Positions 45,524 to 54,901 of a stretch of 64,000 nucleotides of DNA are shown here, piece by piece. This DNA is from Xylanibacter rodentium. GTDB lineage: Bacteria > Bacteroidota > Bacteroidia > Bacteroidales > Bacteroidaceae. The DNA lies in assembly GCF_013166575.1 (NCBI RefSeq), contig NZ_JABKKE010000016.1:1-64000 (forward strand), written 5' to 3'. Numbering within the stretch: position 1 is the first letter of the stretch; each line of letters begins with the position of its first letter. The notes below the pieces were generated by a model. The model had not been told where the DNA came from. It worked only from the letters and a program-made list of their open reading frames with translations, and searched no databases. The translations under genes and the position numbers were made by a program.

Positions 45524-47614
45524 ATGAATATACTCAAGAAAATATATAGAAAATTCGGAATGGCGATTGTCTGCATGGCCGTGCTTAGTCCGTTGACATT
45601 CGTTTCCTGTTCCGATGAGCCGGATAGTGAGAATTACTACACTTTCACCGGTGAGATGATGAGTGACTATCTCAAGAACCGCAGTCAGTACAGCATGTTT
45701 GCAGAGATTGTGGAAAGGGCCGGACTGATGAATACTCTTTCCTCTTATGGAGCATACACTTGCTTTGTGCCAGACAACAACGCCGTGGATATATACCTTA
45801 AAGGCCGCGGCATGTCGGGGGTGGGCGACTTGTCTCAGGCCGACTGCGACACCATTGCACGTACTCACATCGTGGGCAATATGTACACTACGTTTGATAT
45901 GGAAAACGGTGTGCTGGCATCGGCCAACATGAACCGCCGTTACATAGAGGTGCAACAACTGAGGGTAGAACGCGAACCTGGAGATACAGTAACTGTAGTT
46001 TTAGTGAACAGACAGGCTCAGATTTATCGCGAGTTGCAGAACGACTCTGTGGAGAACGGTGTGGTGCAGCCGATAGACCGTGTGCTGGAAAGTTCCAACA
46101 GCATGCTTCCCGACATTATCGGTCAGAATGAGCGTGTGAGCGTATACAATGCCGCTCTCATGGCTACTGGTCTGCGCGACTCCATGTTCCGTTATAAGGA
46201 CGAAGATTACGATGCGTCCATTTACGAAGTTTACCGTTACATCTCTGACGTCAACAAGGAGGCTGCCACTGCTCCCGACGAACATCTTTATGGCTATACT
46301 GCATTCCTTGTGCCTGATGATGTACTGAAAGAAAAATACAATATTCCGGTAGAAAACAAGAGCGAGGCATTAAAGGCTCTCTATAATCTCGCATGCACTA
46401 TTTATGACAAGGTGTATCCTGACGATGTCAATGCCGACTATCATGACTTCGACCATCTCACCGACCGCCGTAACCCGCTCAACCGCTTTATGGCCTACCA
46501 TATTCTTGACCGTAATGCCAAAGGTGTCAACTTCCTTACACCCAAGTATGATGTAGGTATTGTAGTGGGCGAGATGAACCCCGAAGACTGGTATACCACC
46601 ATGTTGCCTCACTCGATGATGAAGTTCGAGAAAGTAATGGTGCGCAAGTGGTTGGGTGATGCCACCCGCGAGGAGCGTTACATCAACCGTCGTTACGATG
46701 ATATATATAAGGTAGATGGCACACACATACAGCCTACCGTAGAGGAGGGTGTGGTGAACGATGCCATCAACGGCTGCTACTTCTACATTGATGACTATGT
46801 GGCTCTTGACATGACCATGCGTGACATCGTGTGGAACTGCCGTGTCCGTATGGACTTTTCCACCATCTTCCCAGAGCTTATGACCAACGACATACGTCTC
46901 AACGGAACACAGAGCGACATGAAGAAGCAGGACCCCGACTACGACGAGACCCATAAGTATGGCCGCAACTACTATTTCCCCAACGGTTATCTCTCGGGAG
47001 TGAGTCTTCCCACCGGAGTCTTCGTTTATCGTCGTCCGCATGACTATTATTGGAGTTACGAGGGAGACGAGATGAATCTGCGCGGCAACTATGACTTCAC
47101 GTTCCGCATTCCTCCCGTACCTGTGGAGGGTGACTACCAGATACGTCTCGGCTATGCAGCTACCGCCACCCGTGGTATCGCACAGGTGTATTTCGGTACT
47201 GAAGATAAGATGACACCTCAAGGTATTCCACTTGATATGACAAAAAACCTTAAGGACCCCTCTATTCTCGGTACAGACTTCGACAAGAAGAAATACACCG
47301 CAATGACCGATGAGGAGAAACAGGAAGACCGCAAGACACTGAAAAACCTCGGATTCTACCGCGGCGCACGTGGCGGTTTCCACTACAACGGTGCCGGTGC
47401 CACGACCACCACACGTTTCTGCGACAACAAGGAGACTTTCCGTATCGTGCTGTGTACTGTGCACATCAATCCCAATGAAGACTACTACCTCCGCATACGT
47501 TGCGTGTCGTCGAAGATGGGTAATGACAACGAATTCATGGTCGACTATCTGGAGCTTGTGCCTAAGAATGTTTACGGTGTGACCGACGAAGGAGCACAGG
47601 AAGACGACTTGTAA
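45524..47614 (+). CDS. FAS1-type lipoprotein with two repeats and a C-terminal beta domain
   Basis: A 696-residue lipoprotein; lipobox region PLTFVSCSDEPDSE with acidic residues after the cysteine (surface export signal). Two FAS1-like signatures are seen: TCFVPDNNAV near 79 and AFLVPDDVLK near 262. The C-terminal 250 residues are a beta-rich domain (NLRGNYDFTFRIPPVPVEGDYQIRLGYAATATRGIAQVYFG) resembling carbohydrate-binding sandwiches. It lies between the first SusD and another FAS1 lipoprotein, in the slot where many PULs keep a glycan-binding lipoprotein. Role inferred. Confidence 0.8.
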   Translation: MNILKKIYRKFGMAIVCMAVLSPLTFVSCSDEPDSENYYTFTGEMMSDYLKNRSQYSMFAEIVERAGLMNTLSSYGAYTCFVPDNNAVDIYLKGRGMSGVGDLSQADCDTIARTHIVGNMYTTFDMENGVLASANMNRRYIEVQQLRVEREPGDTVTVVLVNRQAQIYRELQNDSVENGVVQPIDRVLESSNSMLPDIIGQNERVSVYNAALMATGLRDSMFRYKDEDYDASIYEVYRYISDVNKEAATAPDEHLYGYTAFLVPDDVLKEKYNIPVENKSEALKALYNLACTIYDKVYPDDVNADYHDFDHLTDRRNPLNRFMAYHILDRNAKGVNFLTPKYDVGIVVGEMNPEDWYTTMLPHSMMKFEKVMVRKWLGDATREERYINRRYDDIYKVDGTHIQPTVEEGVVNDAINGCYFYIDDYVALDMTMRDIVWNCRVRMDFSTIFPELMTNDIRLNGTQSDMKKQDPDYDETHKYGRNYYFPNGYLSGVSLPTGVFVYRRPHDYYWSYEGDEMNLRGNYDFTFRIPPVPVEGDYQIRLGYAATATRGIAQVYFGTEDKMTPQGIPLDMTKNLKDPSILGTDFDKKKYTAMTDEEKQEDRKTLKNLGFYRGARGGFHYNGAGATTTTRFCDNKETFRIVLCTVHINPNEDYYLRIRCVSSKMGNDNEFMVDYLELVPKNVYGVTDEGAQEDDL

Positions 47615-47749
47615 GCAGCAGATTAAAAAAACGCAGTGTTTCCGCCTGTCGTGGGTCTGTGAGGAGCAGGCTCCATTGCAGCCCCGGCACGGGAACGGCG
47701 GATTGAATCGACATTAAATAGAAACAACAAGTAAATAAGGACAATTATT

Positions 47750-49564
47750 ATGAATATCAATAATAGCAGAAAAAAGGTCGTGGCGATGACAAAAGGACTG
47801 TTGTCTTTTTGCATGCTCGGTGCCTTGCCTTTCGTTACAGGCTGTTCTGATACATGGGACGACCACTATGACTCCCAGACCAACGTAGGCAGTGGGGCAA
47901 CGATATGGGAGACGATATCCGGCGACGAGCAGCTCAGCAACTTTACCCGCGTCGTGAAGGCCTGTGGCTACGATGTACCGCTGAATTCGAGCCAGGTGTT
48001 TACCGTGTTCGCCCCTGTCAATGGTGATTTCACGTCGGAGCAGGCCGATGCGCTGATAGAGCAGTATAACATAGAGAAGAGTAAAGGCACGAAGGATAAA
48101 GACAATCCTACCGTCAAGGAGTTCCTGCGAAATCATATATCGCTCTTCAATTACTCCGTCTCGTCGTCAACAAACGACTCCATCTCTATGATGAACGGCA
48201 AACTCATACCACTTACCTCGAGTTCGTTCGGAGGACGGGATTTCGTCTCTACCAATACTCTTCTCGGCAACGGCATGCTGTTCACTTTGAAGAACAAGGT
48301 GGATTACACTCCCAATGTGTTTGAATATCTGCGCGGTGACAACGAACTTGACTCGGTGGCTGCCTTCCTCTATAAGTACAACCGCTACGAGTTTGACGCA
48401 AGCCAAAGCGTGCCGGGAGAGATAAAGGATGGACAGACCATCTACCTCGATTCTGTTGAGGTGCTTTCTAATGTCATTTTGGGGAATATCGGTTTCATCA
48501 ACGACGAAGACTCCACTTACTGGATGGTGGTGCCTACAAACAGCGAATGGAAGAGGCTTGTGCCGGAATACAGAGAGTATTTCAACTACTGTAATCTCGT
48601 GACCGACCGCGACTCTCTGCAAGAGATGCGGTCAAAGCTGTTCGTTCTGGCAGGAACGGTGTTCAGCCAAACCGACAACCCCAGAATCGCCGATGCCACC
48701 GTCGATTCTGTAATGTCGACCAATGCGGTGCCTTACAGTATACGTAAGAGATATTATGGCAACAGTGACCTGAAGTACTATCAGTACGACAGTCCATACG
48801 CTCCGGGCGGAGTGTTTGACGGTACCATAGCCATGGACTGTAGCAACGGTAAGATACTGAAAGCGGCCGACTGGCATGTCGACAAGTACCAGACGTTCTT
48901 TCAGCAGATATATGTAGAGACTGAGGCTACCAGCAGCAAAAAGAGTTTGGGGTCGGGTACGCGTGAACTCAGTATCGTCCCCGTTCCTATGGCTGTCGAT
49001 TCCATCGACAGCGAGGGAAACATCTTGAGCGTTCCCAACAAGTTCTACAACAAGGTATCCAACAACTCGTATGTGGAGATTGCCCCGACAGGAGGCAGCA
49101 ACCCTTCGGCATCGTTCTATCTTCCTTACCTGCTGTCGAACGTGGGTTATGACATTTATGTCGTTATGGCTCCTGCACTGGCGGGCAACGGTATGGCACG
49201 CGAATCGGAGCGGCTTCCCAACAAGTTCCGTTGCCAGTTGAGGTGGCAGGAGCAGGGTGCCGATTCTACCGTTGTCTATATCGACGGAACGGAGAATGCG
49301 GGAAAATCAAGTCACGTGTTCGACACCAAGAAGGACGGCAGCAGTACAGTAGACGTGATGGATACTATCCTTGTGGCCAAAAACTGGAAGTTCCCCACCT
49401 GTACTTATGGTGCTAACGATCCGCGTATACAGGCTGCTCTCACCATAGAGTCGCGTGTGGGTAGTGCCGACTTCAACAATGGTAGATACCAGCGCATCAT
49501 GCGTCTGGACTGCATCATCCTGAAACCGCACAAGGAGTCGGCCAAAGAACCTGACGAGAATTGA
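47750..49564 (+). CDS. FAS1-type lipoprotein with two repeats
   Basis: A 604-residue lipoprotein with lipobox FVTGC followed by SDTWDD. FAS1-like signatures occur at TVFAPVNGDF near 84 and WMVVPTNSEW near 258. The C-terminal third is beta-rich (SNNSYVEIAPTGGSNPSASFYLPYLLSNVGYDIYVVMAP). It is the third FAS1 lipoprotein of the PUL and precedes the second SusC. The next gene follows after 35 bases. A role as a surface glycan-binding protein is plausible but untested. Confidence 0.8.
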   Translation: MNINNSRKKVVAMTKGLLSFCMLGALPFVTGCSDTWDDHYDSQTNVGSGATIWETISGDEQLSNFTRVVKACGYDVPLNSSQVFTVFAPVNGDFTSEQADALIEQYNIEKSKGTKDKDNPTVKEFLRNHISLFNYSVSSSTNDSISMMNGKLIPLTSSSFGGRDFVSTNTLLGNGMLFTLKNKVDYTPNVFEYLRGDNELDSVAAFLYKYNRYEFDASQSVPGEIKDGQTIYLDSVEVLSNVILGNIGFINDEDSTYWMVVPTNSEWKRLVPEYREYFNYCNLVTDRDSLQEMRSKLFVLAGTVFSQTDNPRIADATVDSVMSTNAVPYSIRKRYYGNSDLKYYQYDSPYAPGGVFDGTIAMDCSNGKILKAADWHVDKYQTFFQQIYVETEATSSKKSLGSGTRELSIVPVPMAVDSIDSEGNILSVPNKFYNKVSNNSYVEIAPTGGSNPSASFYLPYLLSNVGYDIYVVMAPALAGNGMARESERLPNKFRCQLRWQEQGADSTVVYIDGTENAGKSSHVFDTKKDGSSTVDVMDTILVAKNWKFPTCTYGANDPRIQAALTIESRVGSADFNNGRYQRIMRLDCIILKPHKESAKEPDEN

Positions 49565-49599
49565 TTGATACAAAGTTTAAACAACAGAAATACATATAT

Positions 49600-52500
49600 A
49601 TGAAACCAAATATATTATTCGCAATAGCTATGTTGGCGGTCGCCCCCTACAGCCTTTACGCACAGGATGCTGCCGGTGACGACAGTCAGGCGGAGCAGCG
49701 TAAGCCGGCATCGGCCCGAAAGGTTTACGAGACGCGCGTTGTCAGTGGCGTTGTCGTGGATGCTGCCACCAACCGGCCTCTTGCCGGTGCACTTGTCAGT
49801 GCTACGGGAATCGACGGATACAGTGTGCTGACCGGCGACGATGGCAGCTACGAGCTGAAGGTGCCCGTATTCACGACATCCGTATTTGTGAGCACGCCCG
49901 ACTACAACGGCGTGGAGATAGGTTTGGGCCGCGACAAGGAACAGCGCACCGCCGCCCTTTATTCCGTGGCGTTTGCCCCCGATTACACCCGCACCGCCAA
50001 TGTGCGTAGCGACCGTTCGGCCTCCGACTTCCAGTATACCGGAGCCGTCAACATCAAGGAAGAGGTGCAGAACCAACTTGGTTCCGTGGGCTATTCCACC
50101 AGCCGTAACGGCACACCGGGAGTGGGAACCACCATGTTTGTACAGGGTCTCAACTCTATCAATGTCAATGCCCAGCCGCTTGTCGTGGTAGACGGTGTCA
50201 TTCTCGAGCAGCAATATTCTCGTTCGCTCATACATAGCGGGTTCTATAATGATATTCTCACCAATATCAATCCTGCCGACATAGAGAAAGTGACTGTCGT
50301 ACGCAACGGTACGGCTCTCTACGGTGCAAAGGGTGCCAATGGTGTGATAATCATCGAGACCCGCCGCTGCAAGTCGATGGCCACCCGAATCACGGCCAAC
50401 GTATCGGCCGGCGTTACCTTCCTGCCAAAGTACATCGATATGATGGATGCCTCACAGTATCGCGGTTATGCCTCGGAGATGCTCAAGAGTACCAACACGA
50501 AGCTGACGGAATTCAAATTCCTCAACGACAACCCTGACTATTACTACTATCCCCAGTATCACAACAACACCGACTGGAAAGACATGCTTTACCATGAGGC
50601 TTTCACACAGAACTACGGCATCAACGTAGAGGGTGGTGATACCGAGGCACAGTACAATCTTTCGGTGGGATACACGGCAGCGGACAGTCCGTTGGAGTAC
50701 AACAACATGCATCGTCTCAACATACGCTTCAACACTGATATCAACCTGAGTTCAAAACTCGGTGTGCGTTTCGATATGTCCTACAGCAACATCACGCGCA
50801 ATATCCGTGACGACGGTGCTCCCTCAGGCTATGATGAAGGTACGCCTACGTCTCCGTCGTTCCTCGGTTATGTGAAAGCTCCGTTCCTGTCACCATATGC
50901 CTACGGACGCGGACTTCTGTCTGACACCCATCTTGATATTGACGACGAGACATATCTTGACGAGGCTCTTTCGGCATACACCAACTATAACTACAAATTG
51001 GCAAACCCTGTAGCCGTCAACGAGTATGCCGACTCGGAGAACAAGAACCGCTTTGAGAACTCGCTGCTCAACATAGCCGTGAAGCCCACCTACAAGTTCA
51101 ATTCCCACTTGTCGCTGAGTGAGCATTTCAGCTACAGTCTGGTGAATACCAACGAGATGTACTATATCCCGCTGAACGGTGTACCCGATTATTACGTGTC
51201 GGCCGTGAGCGGATTCCGTAACAACGAGGTGCGCTCGCTCTTCTCAAAGCAGAACTCGGTGCAGAGCGACACGCGCGTGGACTGGCAGAACCGCTACGGA
51301 GCCCATTCGATACATCTGTTCGGAGGCGCCCGCATCAATTGGGAGAACTATACACTCAACACCCAGCTCGGATACAACACCGGTTCGGACAAGACTCCAT
51401 ATCTGAGCAGTTCGTTGGCCAATGCCCAGACCGCCGGCGTAGACGAGTCGTGGAACTCGCTCGCATGGTATGCCCAGGCCGAGTACAACTACAAGAACCG
51501 CTATTTCCTTCAGGCCAACCTTACGGCCGAAGGCTCCTCGCGCTTCGGCAAGGATGCAGGCTCGGTTCACGCTTTCGATGCGGCATGGGCCATATTCCCG
51601 TCCGTACAGGCGGCATGGGTTATCAGCAACGAGAGCTGGATGCAGTCGGTCAAGGGTATCGACTATCTGCGCCTCACAGCCGGATATGACATCAGCGGCA
51701 ACGACGACATCGACTTCTATGCCTCTCGTTCCTATTTCCGCGTAAAACAGTATCTTGCTGCCATCGCCGGCCTTTCGTTCGACGGCATCGGCAACACCAA
51801 GATACAGTGGGAGACCACGCGCCGATTCAACGTAGGTCTGGAGAGCAACCTGTTCGACAACCGTCTGTCGGTAGCGTTCAACTACTTCCGCAGCACCACC
51901 GACAATCTGCTCACACGCCAGTCGCTCAGCTTCCTCTCCGGACTTGAAGAGAACTGGAGCAACGGTGGCGAGTTGCAGAATGAGGGCTTTGACGTGTCTT
52001 TCAATGCCAAGGTGCTTGCCCGCAAGGACTGGCAGTGGCAGGTGGGTGCATCGGTGGGTCACTATAAGAATAAGGTGACAGAACTGCCTGATGGCAAAAC
52101 GTATATTGACAACAGCGTATACGACGCGACAGTGCGTACGCAGGTGGGACAGCCTGTAAACCTGTTCTACGGATACAAGACACTGGGAGTATATGCCACC
52201 ACAGAGGAAGCCCGGACCGACGGCAAGTATATCATGGCCGAAAACGGAGTGGACAAGATGTATTTTGGGGCCGGCGACATGCGTTTCCACGATGTCAACG
52301 GTGACGGTAAGATATGCGATGACGACGACCGTGTAGTGATAGGCGATCCCAATCCCGATATCTACGGAAACATATTCACATCCGTGCAGTGGAAGCGGCT
52401 GCGTCTCGATGTGCGCTTCAACTATTCTTTGGGCAACGATGTGTACAACTATATGCGCTCGCAGCTTGAAGGCGGAAGCCGCTTCATGAACCAGACTACG

Positions 52501-52842
52501 GCCATGATGCGCCGCTGGCAGGTGGAGGGACAGCAGACGGACATGCCGCGCATCACTTTCCAAGACCCGATGGGCAACTCCCGTTTCAGCGACCGATGGA
52601 TAGAAGACGGCAGCTATCTGCGTCTCAAGACCGTCACTCTGAGCTACGACATGCCTATGAACAGCCAGTTCCTTCAGGGACTCCAGTTCTGGGTTCAGGC
52701 CAACAACCTGTTCACCTTGAGTAAGTATCTCGGCAGTGATCCAGAATTCGCTTCGTCGGCCAATGTCATAGGTATGGGTATAGATACCGGATGTCTGCCG
52801 CAGTGTCTCAATGTGATGGCCGGCATCAAGATCAACCTATAA
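49600..52842 (+). CDS. susC: SusC/RagA-type TonB-linked transporter, second copy
   Basis: A protein of about 1080 residues starting MKPNILFAIAMLAVAPYSLYAQ. I chose ATG 49600; a TTG at 49561 overlaps the previous gene but is not conserved. A CarboxypepD_reg-like domain (SGVVVDAATNRPLAGALVSA) is followed by a plug with MFVQGLNSINV, PLVVVDGVILEQQ and ADIEKVTVVRNGTALYGAKGANG. That last motif departs from the usual VLKDAAATAIYG form. The barrel contains typical TonB-receptor beta strands and ends INL. Together with the following SusD it forms a second import pair. It shares only distant similarity with the first SusC, so the pairs may bind different glycans or linkage types. Confidence 0.92.
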   Translation: MKPNILFAIAMLAVAPYSLYAQDAAGDDSQAEQRKPASARKVYETRVVSGVVVDAATNRPLAGALVSATGIDGYSVLTGDDGSYELKVPVFTTSVFVSTPDYNGVEIGLGRDKEQRTAALYSVAFAPDYTRTANVRSDRSASDFQYTGAVNIKEEVQNQLGSVGYSTSRNGTPGVGTTMFVQGLNSINVNAQPLVVVDGVILEQQYSRSLIHSGFYNDILTNINPADIEKVTVVRNGTALYGAKGANGVIIIETRRCKSMATRITANVSAGVTFLPKYIDMMDASQYRGYASEMLKSTNTKLTEFKFLNDNPDYYYYPQYHNNTDWKDMLYHEAFTQNYGINVEGGDTEAQYNLSVGYTAADSPLEYNNMHRLNIRFNTDINLSSKLGVRFDMSYSNITRNIRDDGAPSGYDEGTPTSPSFLGYVKAPFLSPYAYGRGLLSDTHLDIDDETYLDEALSAYTNYNYKLANPVAVNEYADSENKNRFENSLLNIAVKPTYKFNSHLSLSEHFSYSLVNTNEMYYIPLNGVPDYYVSAVSGFRNNEVRSLFSKQNSVQSDTRVDWQNRYGAHSIHLFGGARINWENYTLNTQLGYNTGSDKTPYLSSSLANAQTAGVDESWNSLAWYAQAEYNYKNRYFLQANLTAEGSSRFGKDAGSVHAFDAAWAIFPSVQAAWVISNESWMQSVKGIDYLRLTAGYDISGNDDIDFYASRSYFRVKQYLAAIAGLSFDGIGNTKIQWETTRRFNVGLESNLFDNRLSVAFNYFRSTTDNLLTRQSLSFLSGLEENWSNGGELQNEGFDVSFNAKVLARKDWQWQVGASVGHYKNKVTELPDGKTYIDNSVYDATVRTQVGQPVNLFYGYKTLGVYATTEEARTDGKYIMAENGVDKMYFGAGDMRFHDVNGDGKICDDDDRVVIGDPNPDIYGNIFTSVQWKRLRLDVRFNYSLGNDVYNYMRSQLEGGSRFMNQTTAMMRRWQVEGQQTDMPRITFQDPMGNSRFSDRWIEDGSYLRLKTVTLSYDMPMNSQFLQGLQFWVQANNLFTLSKYLGSDPEFASSANVIGMGIDTGCLPQCLNVMAGIKINL

Positions 52843-52892
52843 ATTGTGTGTGTATCAAAGGCTAAAGTAAAAATGTAAAAAAGACCAAAGAT

Positions 52893-54716
52893 ATGAAAAC
52901 TAAAAATAAAATCAGCAAAGCCAAGGCTTGGACAAGAGGGGTGCTCCCCCTCTGTCTGACGGCCTGTCTGACCCTGTTCACGTCGTGCGCAGATTTCTTC
53001 GAGCAGGATTCGAACATGGTGGTGTTTGCGGACAAGGACCATCTCAACGATGCCACCGACTCCATTTACTCCGTCATCGGCATACTCAACAAGTTGCAGG
53101 CTGTGGCCGACCGCACCGTTCTGCTCGGCGAGGCTCGTGCCGACCTTGTCGATGTGACCGCAGCCGCCAATGCCGACCTGCGCGATGTGGCTATGTCAAA
53201 CATCGGCGATGACAACAAGTACAATCGTCCGCGCGACTATTATGCCGTCATCAACAATTGCAACTATTTCATCAAGAACGTAGAGGACTCGTTGAAGAAC
53301 AACCGCAACGAATATATATTCCTGCGCGAGGTGGCGGCCGTTAAGGCCGTGCGCGCATGGACCTATCTGCAGCTGGCCCTGAACTATGGCAGCGTGCCGT
53401 TCTACACCGAACCACTGCTTACCAAGGAGGAGAGCGAGCGCGAATATCCCCGTGTCGACCTGAAATACATTTGCGACTACTTCATCAAGGATCTGTTGCC
53501 CTATACAGAGCAGCCGTTGCCCGGATACGGCACCATCAAGAGTCTTGACTCGCGTTTCTTCTTCTTCCCGATCAATGTATTGCTGGGCGAGCTTTATCTG
53601 TGGAGAGGCAATGACCGTAATGACTATAAGAATGCGGCTATATGTTATTACAATTACATTGTCAACCGCAACGGAACCAATTCCACTTACCCCACGGGTA
53701 CCAGGTTCATACAGTGGAATACGGCCTATTCCAACTGGCGGAATATATTCGTTGATTTGCAGTATGAATGGATTAGCAATTCCGAGTCGTGGAGTTCCGG
53801 AGAGCTGATAACGATGATTCCCGGTGACTCTATCAAGAGTGAGGGAAATTACAGTGAGCTTCGTGGAATTTTCAATACAACTGTTGACAATGACTACAAG
53901 GCTTCTCTTACTCCGTCGAAGTCAATGACAGACTTGTCGGCAGCACAGACATATTGCCATCTGTATGCCAATGGCTCGAATGTCGATACTCTCTATGCTC
54001 CGTCAACGCTTACAGACTATCAGGCCGGTGACCTCCGTTTGTGGGGCATGTGGCGTATGAATGACAATAGTGTGAATAGTACTACCGGCGATCGTTATAC
54101 GTCGCAGACAGTCTTCAAGTACAGCACGCGCAACGTCCATCTGTATCGCCGCACGATGCTGTGGCTGCACATGGCCGAGGCCATGAATGCCGCAGGCTAT
54201 CCGCGCTTTGCATATGCCATACTGTCGAAGGGCCTCAACAACCGTGTGATCGAGGAGGATATCATTCCTTACTACCGTGCCGACTCCACTTTCCTGCGTC
54301 AGTTCGATTTCCCTGCTTCACGATATGTGCTTTACAACACACCGTCGGTGCTATCCACGGCCAATACACAGGGTATACACAGTCGTGGCAGCGGCTTCAG
54401 CCAGTATAACAAGGATTATCGTCTGCCCGACGATGCTGCTATCGAGGATTCGCTTGCACGGATAGCTTATCAGCAGAAGGGTGTCGAGAAGATGATAATA
54501 GACGAGGGTGCCTTGGAATTTGTGTTCGAGGGCCTGCGCTGGTACGAACTGATGCGTTTCGCCCTGCGCAACAACGACCCGGCTATTCTTGCCGACCGTG
54601 TGTATGCCCGCCGCGGTGCAGAAAATTCCGGTGCCATGAGGGGCGAGATTGCTGTAGACCTTACCAACCCCGCCAACTGGTATATGTCCTGGAAAGGAAA
54701 GATAGGTATGAAGTAA
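52893..54716 (+). CDS. susD: SusD/RagB-type surface lipoprotein, second copy
   Basis: A 607-residue lipoprotein with lipobox LFTSC followed by ADFFEQD. Family segments include TDSIYSVIGILNKLQ, LLGEARADLVDV, EVAAVKAVRAWTYLQLALNYGSVPFYTEP, and the C-terminal DEGALEFVFEGLRWYELMRFALRN. It pairs with the preceding SusC. It closes the PUL: a strong terminator follows eight bases after the stop. Confidence 0.94.
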   Translation: MKTKNKISKAKAWTRGVLPLCLTACLTLFTSCADFFEQDSNMVVFADKDHLNDATDSIYSVIGILNKLQAVADRTVLLGEARADLVDVTAAANADLRDVAMSNIGDDNKYNRPRDYYAVINNCNYFIKNVEDSLKNNRNEYIFLREVAAVKAVRAWTYLQLALNYGSVPFYTEPLLTKEESEREYPRVDLKYICDYFIKDLLPYTEQPLPGYGTIKSLDSRFFFFPINVLLGELYLWRGNDRNDYKNAAICYYNYIVNRNGTNSTYPTGTRFIQWNTAYSNWRNIFVDLQYEWISNSESWSSGELITMIPGDSIKSEGNYSELRGIFNTTVDNDYKASLTPSKSMTDLSAAQTYCHLYANGSNVDTLYAPSTLTDYQAGDLRLWGMWRMNDNSVNSTTGDRYTSQTVFKYSTRNVHLYRRTMLWLHMAEAMNAAGYPRFAYAILSKGLNNRVIEEDIIPYYRADSTFLRQFDFPASRYVLYNTPSVLSTANTQGIHSRGSGFSQYNKDYRLPDDAAIEDSLARIAYQQKGVEKMIIDEGALEFVFEGLRWYELMRFALRNNDPAILADRVYARRGAENSGAMRGEIAVDLTNPANWYMSWKGKIGMK

Positions 54717-54724
54717 AGTCCCAT

Positions 54725-54805
54725 GTGGCAAACCACAAAAAAAGCAAACACCGCAAGAGCAGATTATACACTCTTGCGGTGTTTGCTTTTTTTGTGGTTT
54801 GCCAC
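54725..54805 (+). terminator. Strong rho-independent terminator of the PUL
   Basis: A 35-base perfect inverted repeat: 54725-54759 pairs with 54771-54805. The inner stem GCAAACACCGCAAGAG / CTCTTGCGGTGTTTGC is followed at 54787 by seven T, and preceded by seven A, so it can stop transcription in both directions. Confidence 0.92.
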
Positions 54806-54825
54806 ACGGCCTTACTTTTATATTA

Positions 54826-54894
54826 ACGTGAGTCCGATATAAGGCAGGGAAACGTTGCATGACTTCGGAAACCTGTCTTATACCGGACTCACGT
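54826..54894. terminator. Second hairpin, likely terminator of the Pif1-like helicase gene
   Basis: ACGTGAGTCCGATATAAGGCAGG at 54826-54848 pairs with 54872-54894 with two mismatches, just downstream of the minus-strand stop at 54902. With the hairpin at 54725 it insulates the convergent genes. Confidence 0.7.
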
Positions 54895-54901
54895 CTGTAT
54901 C

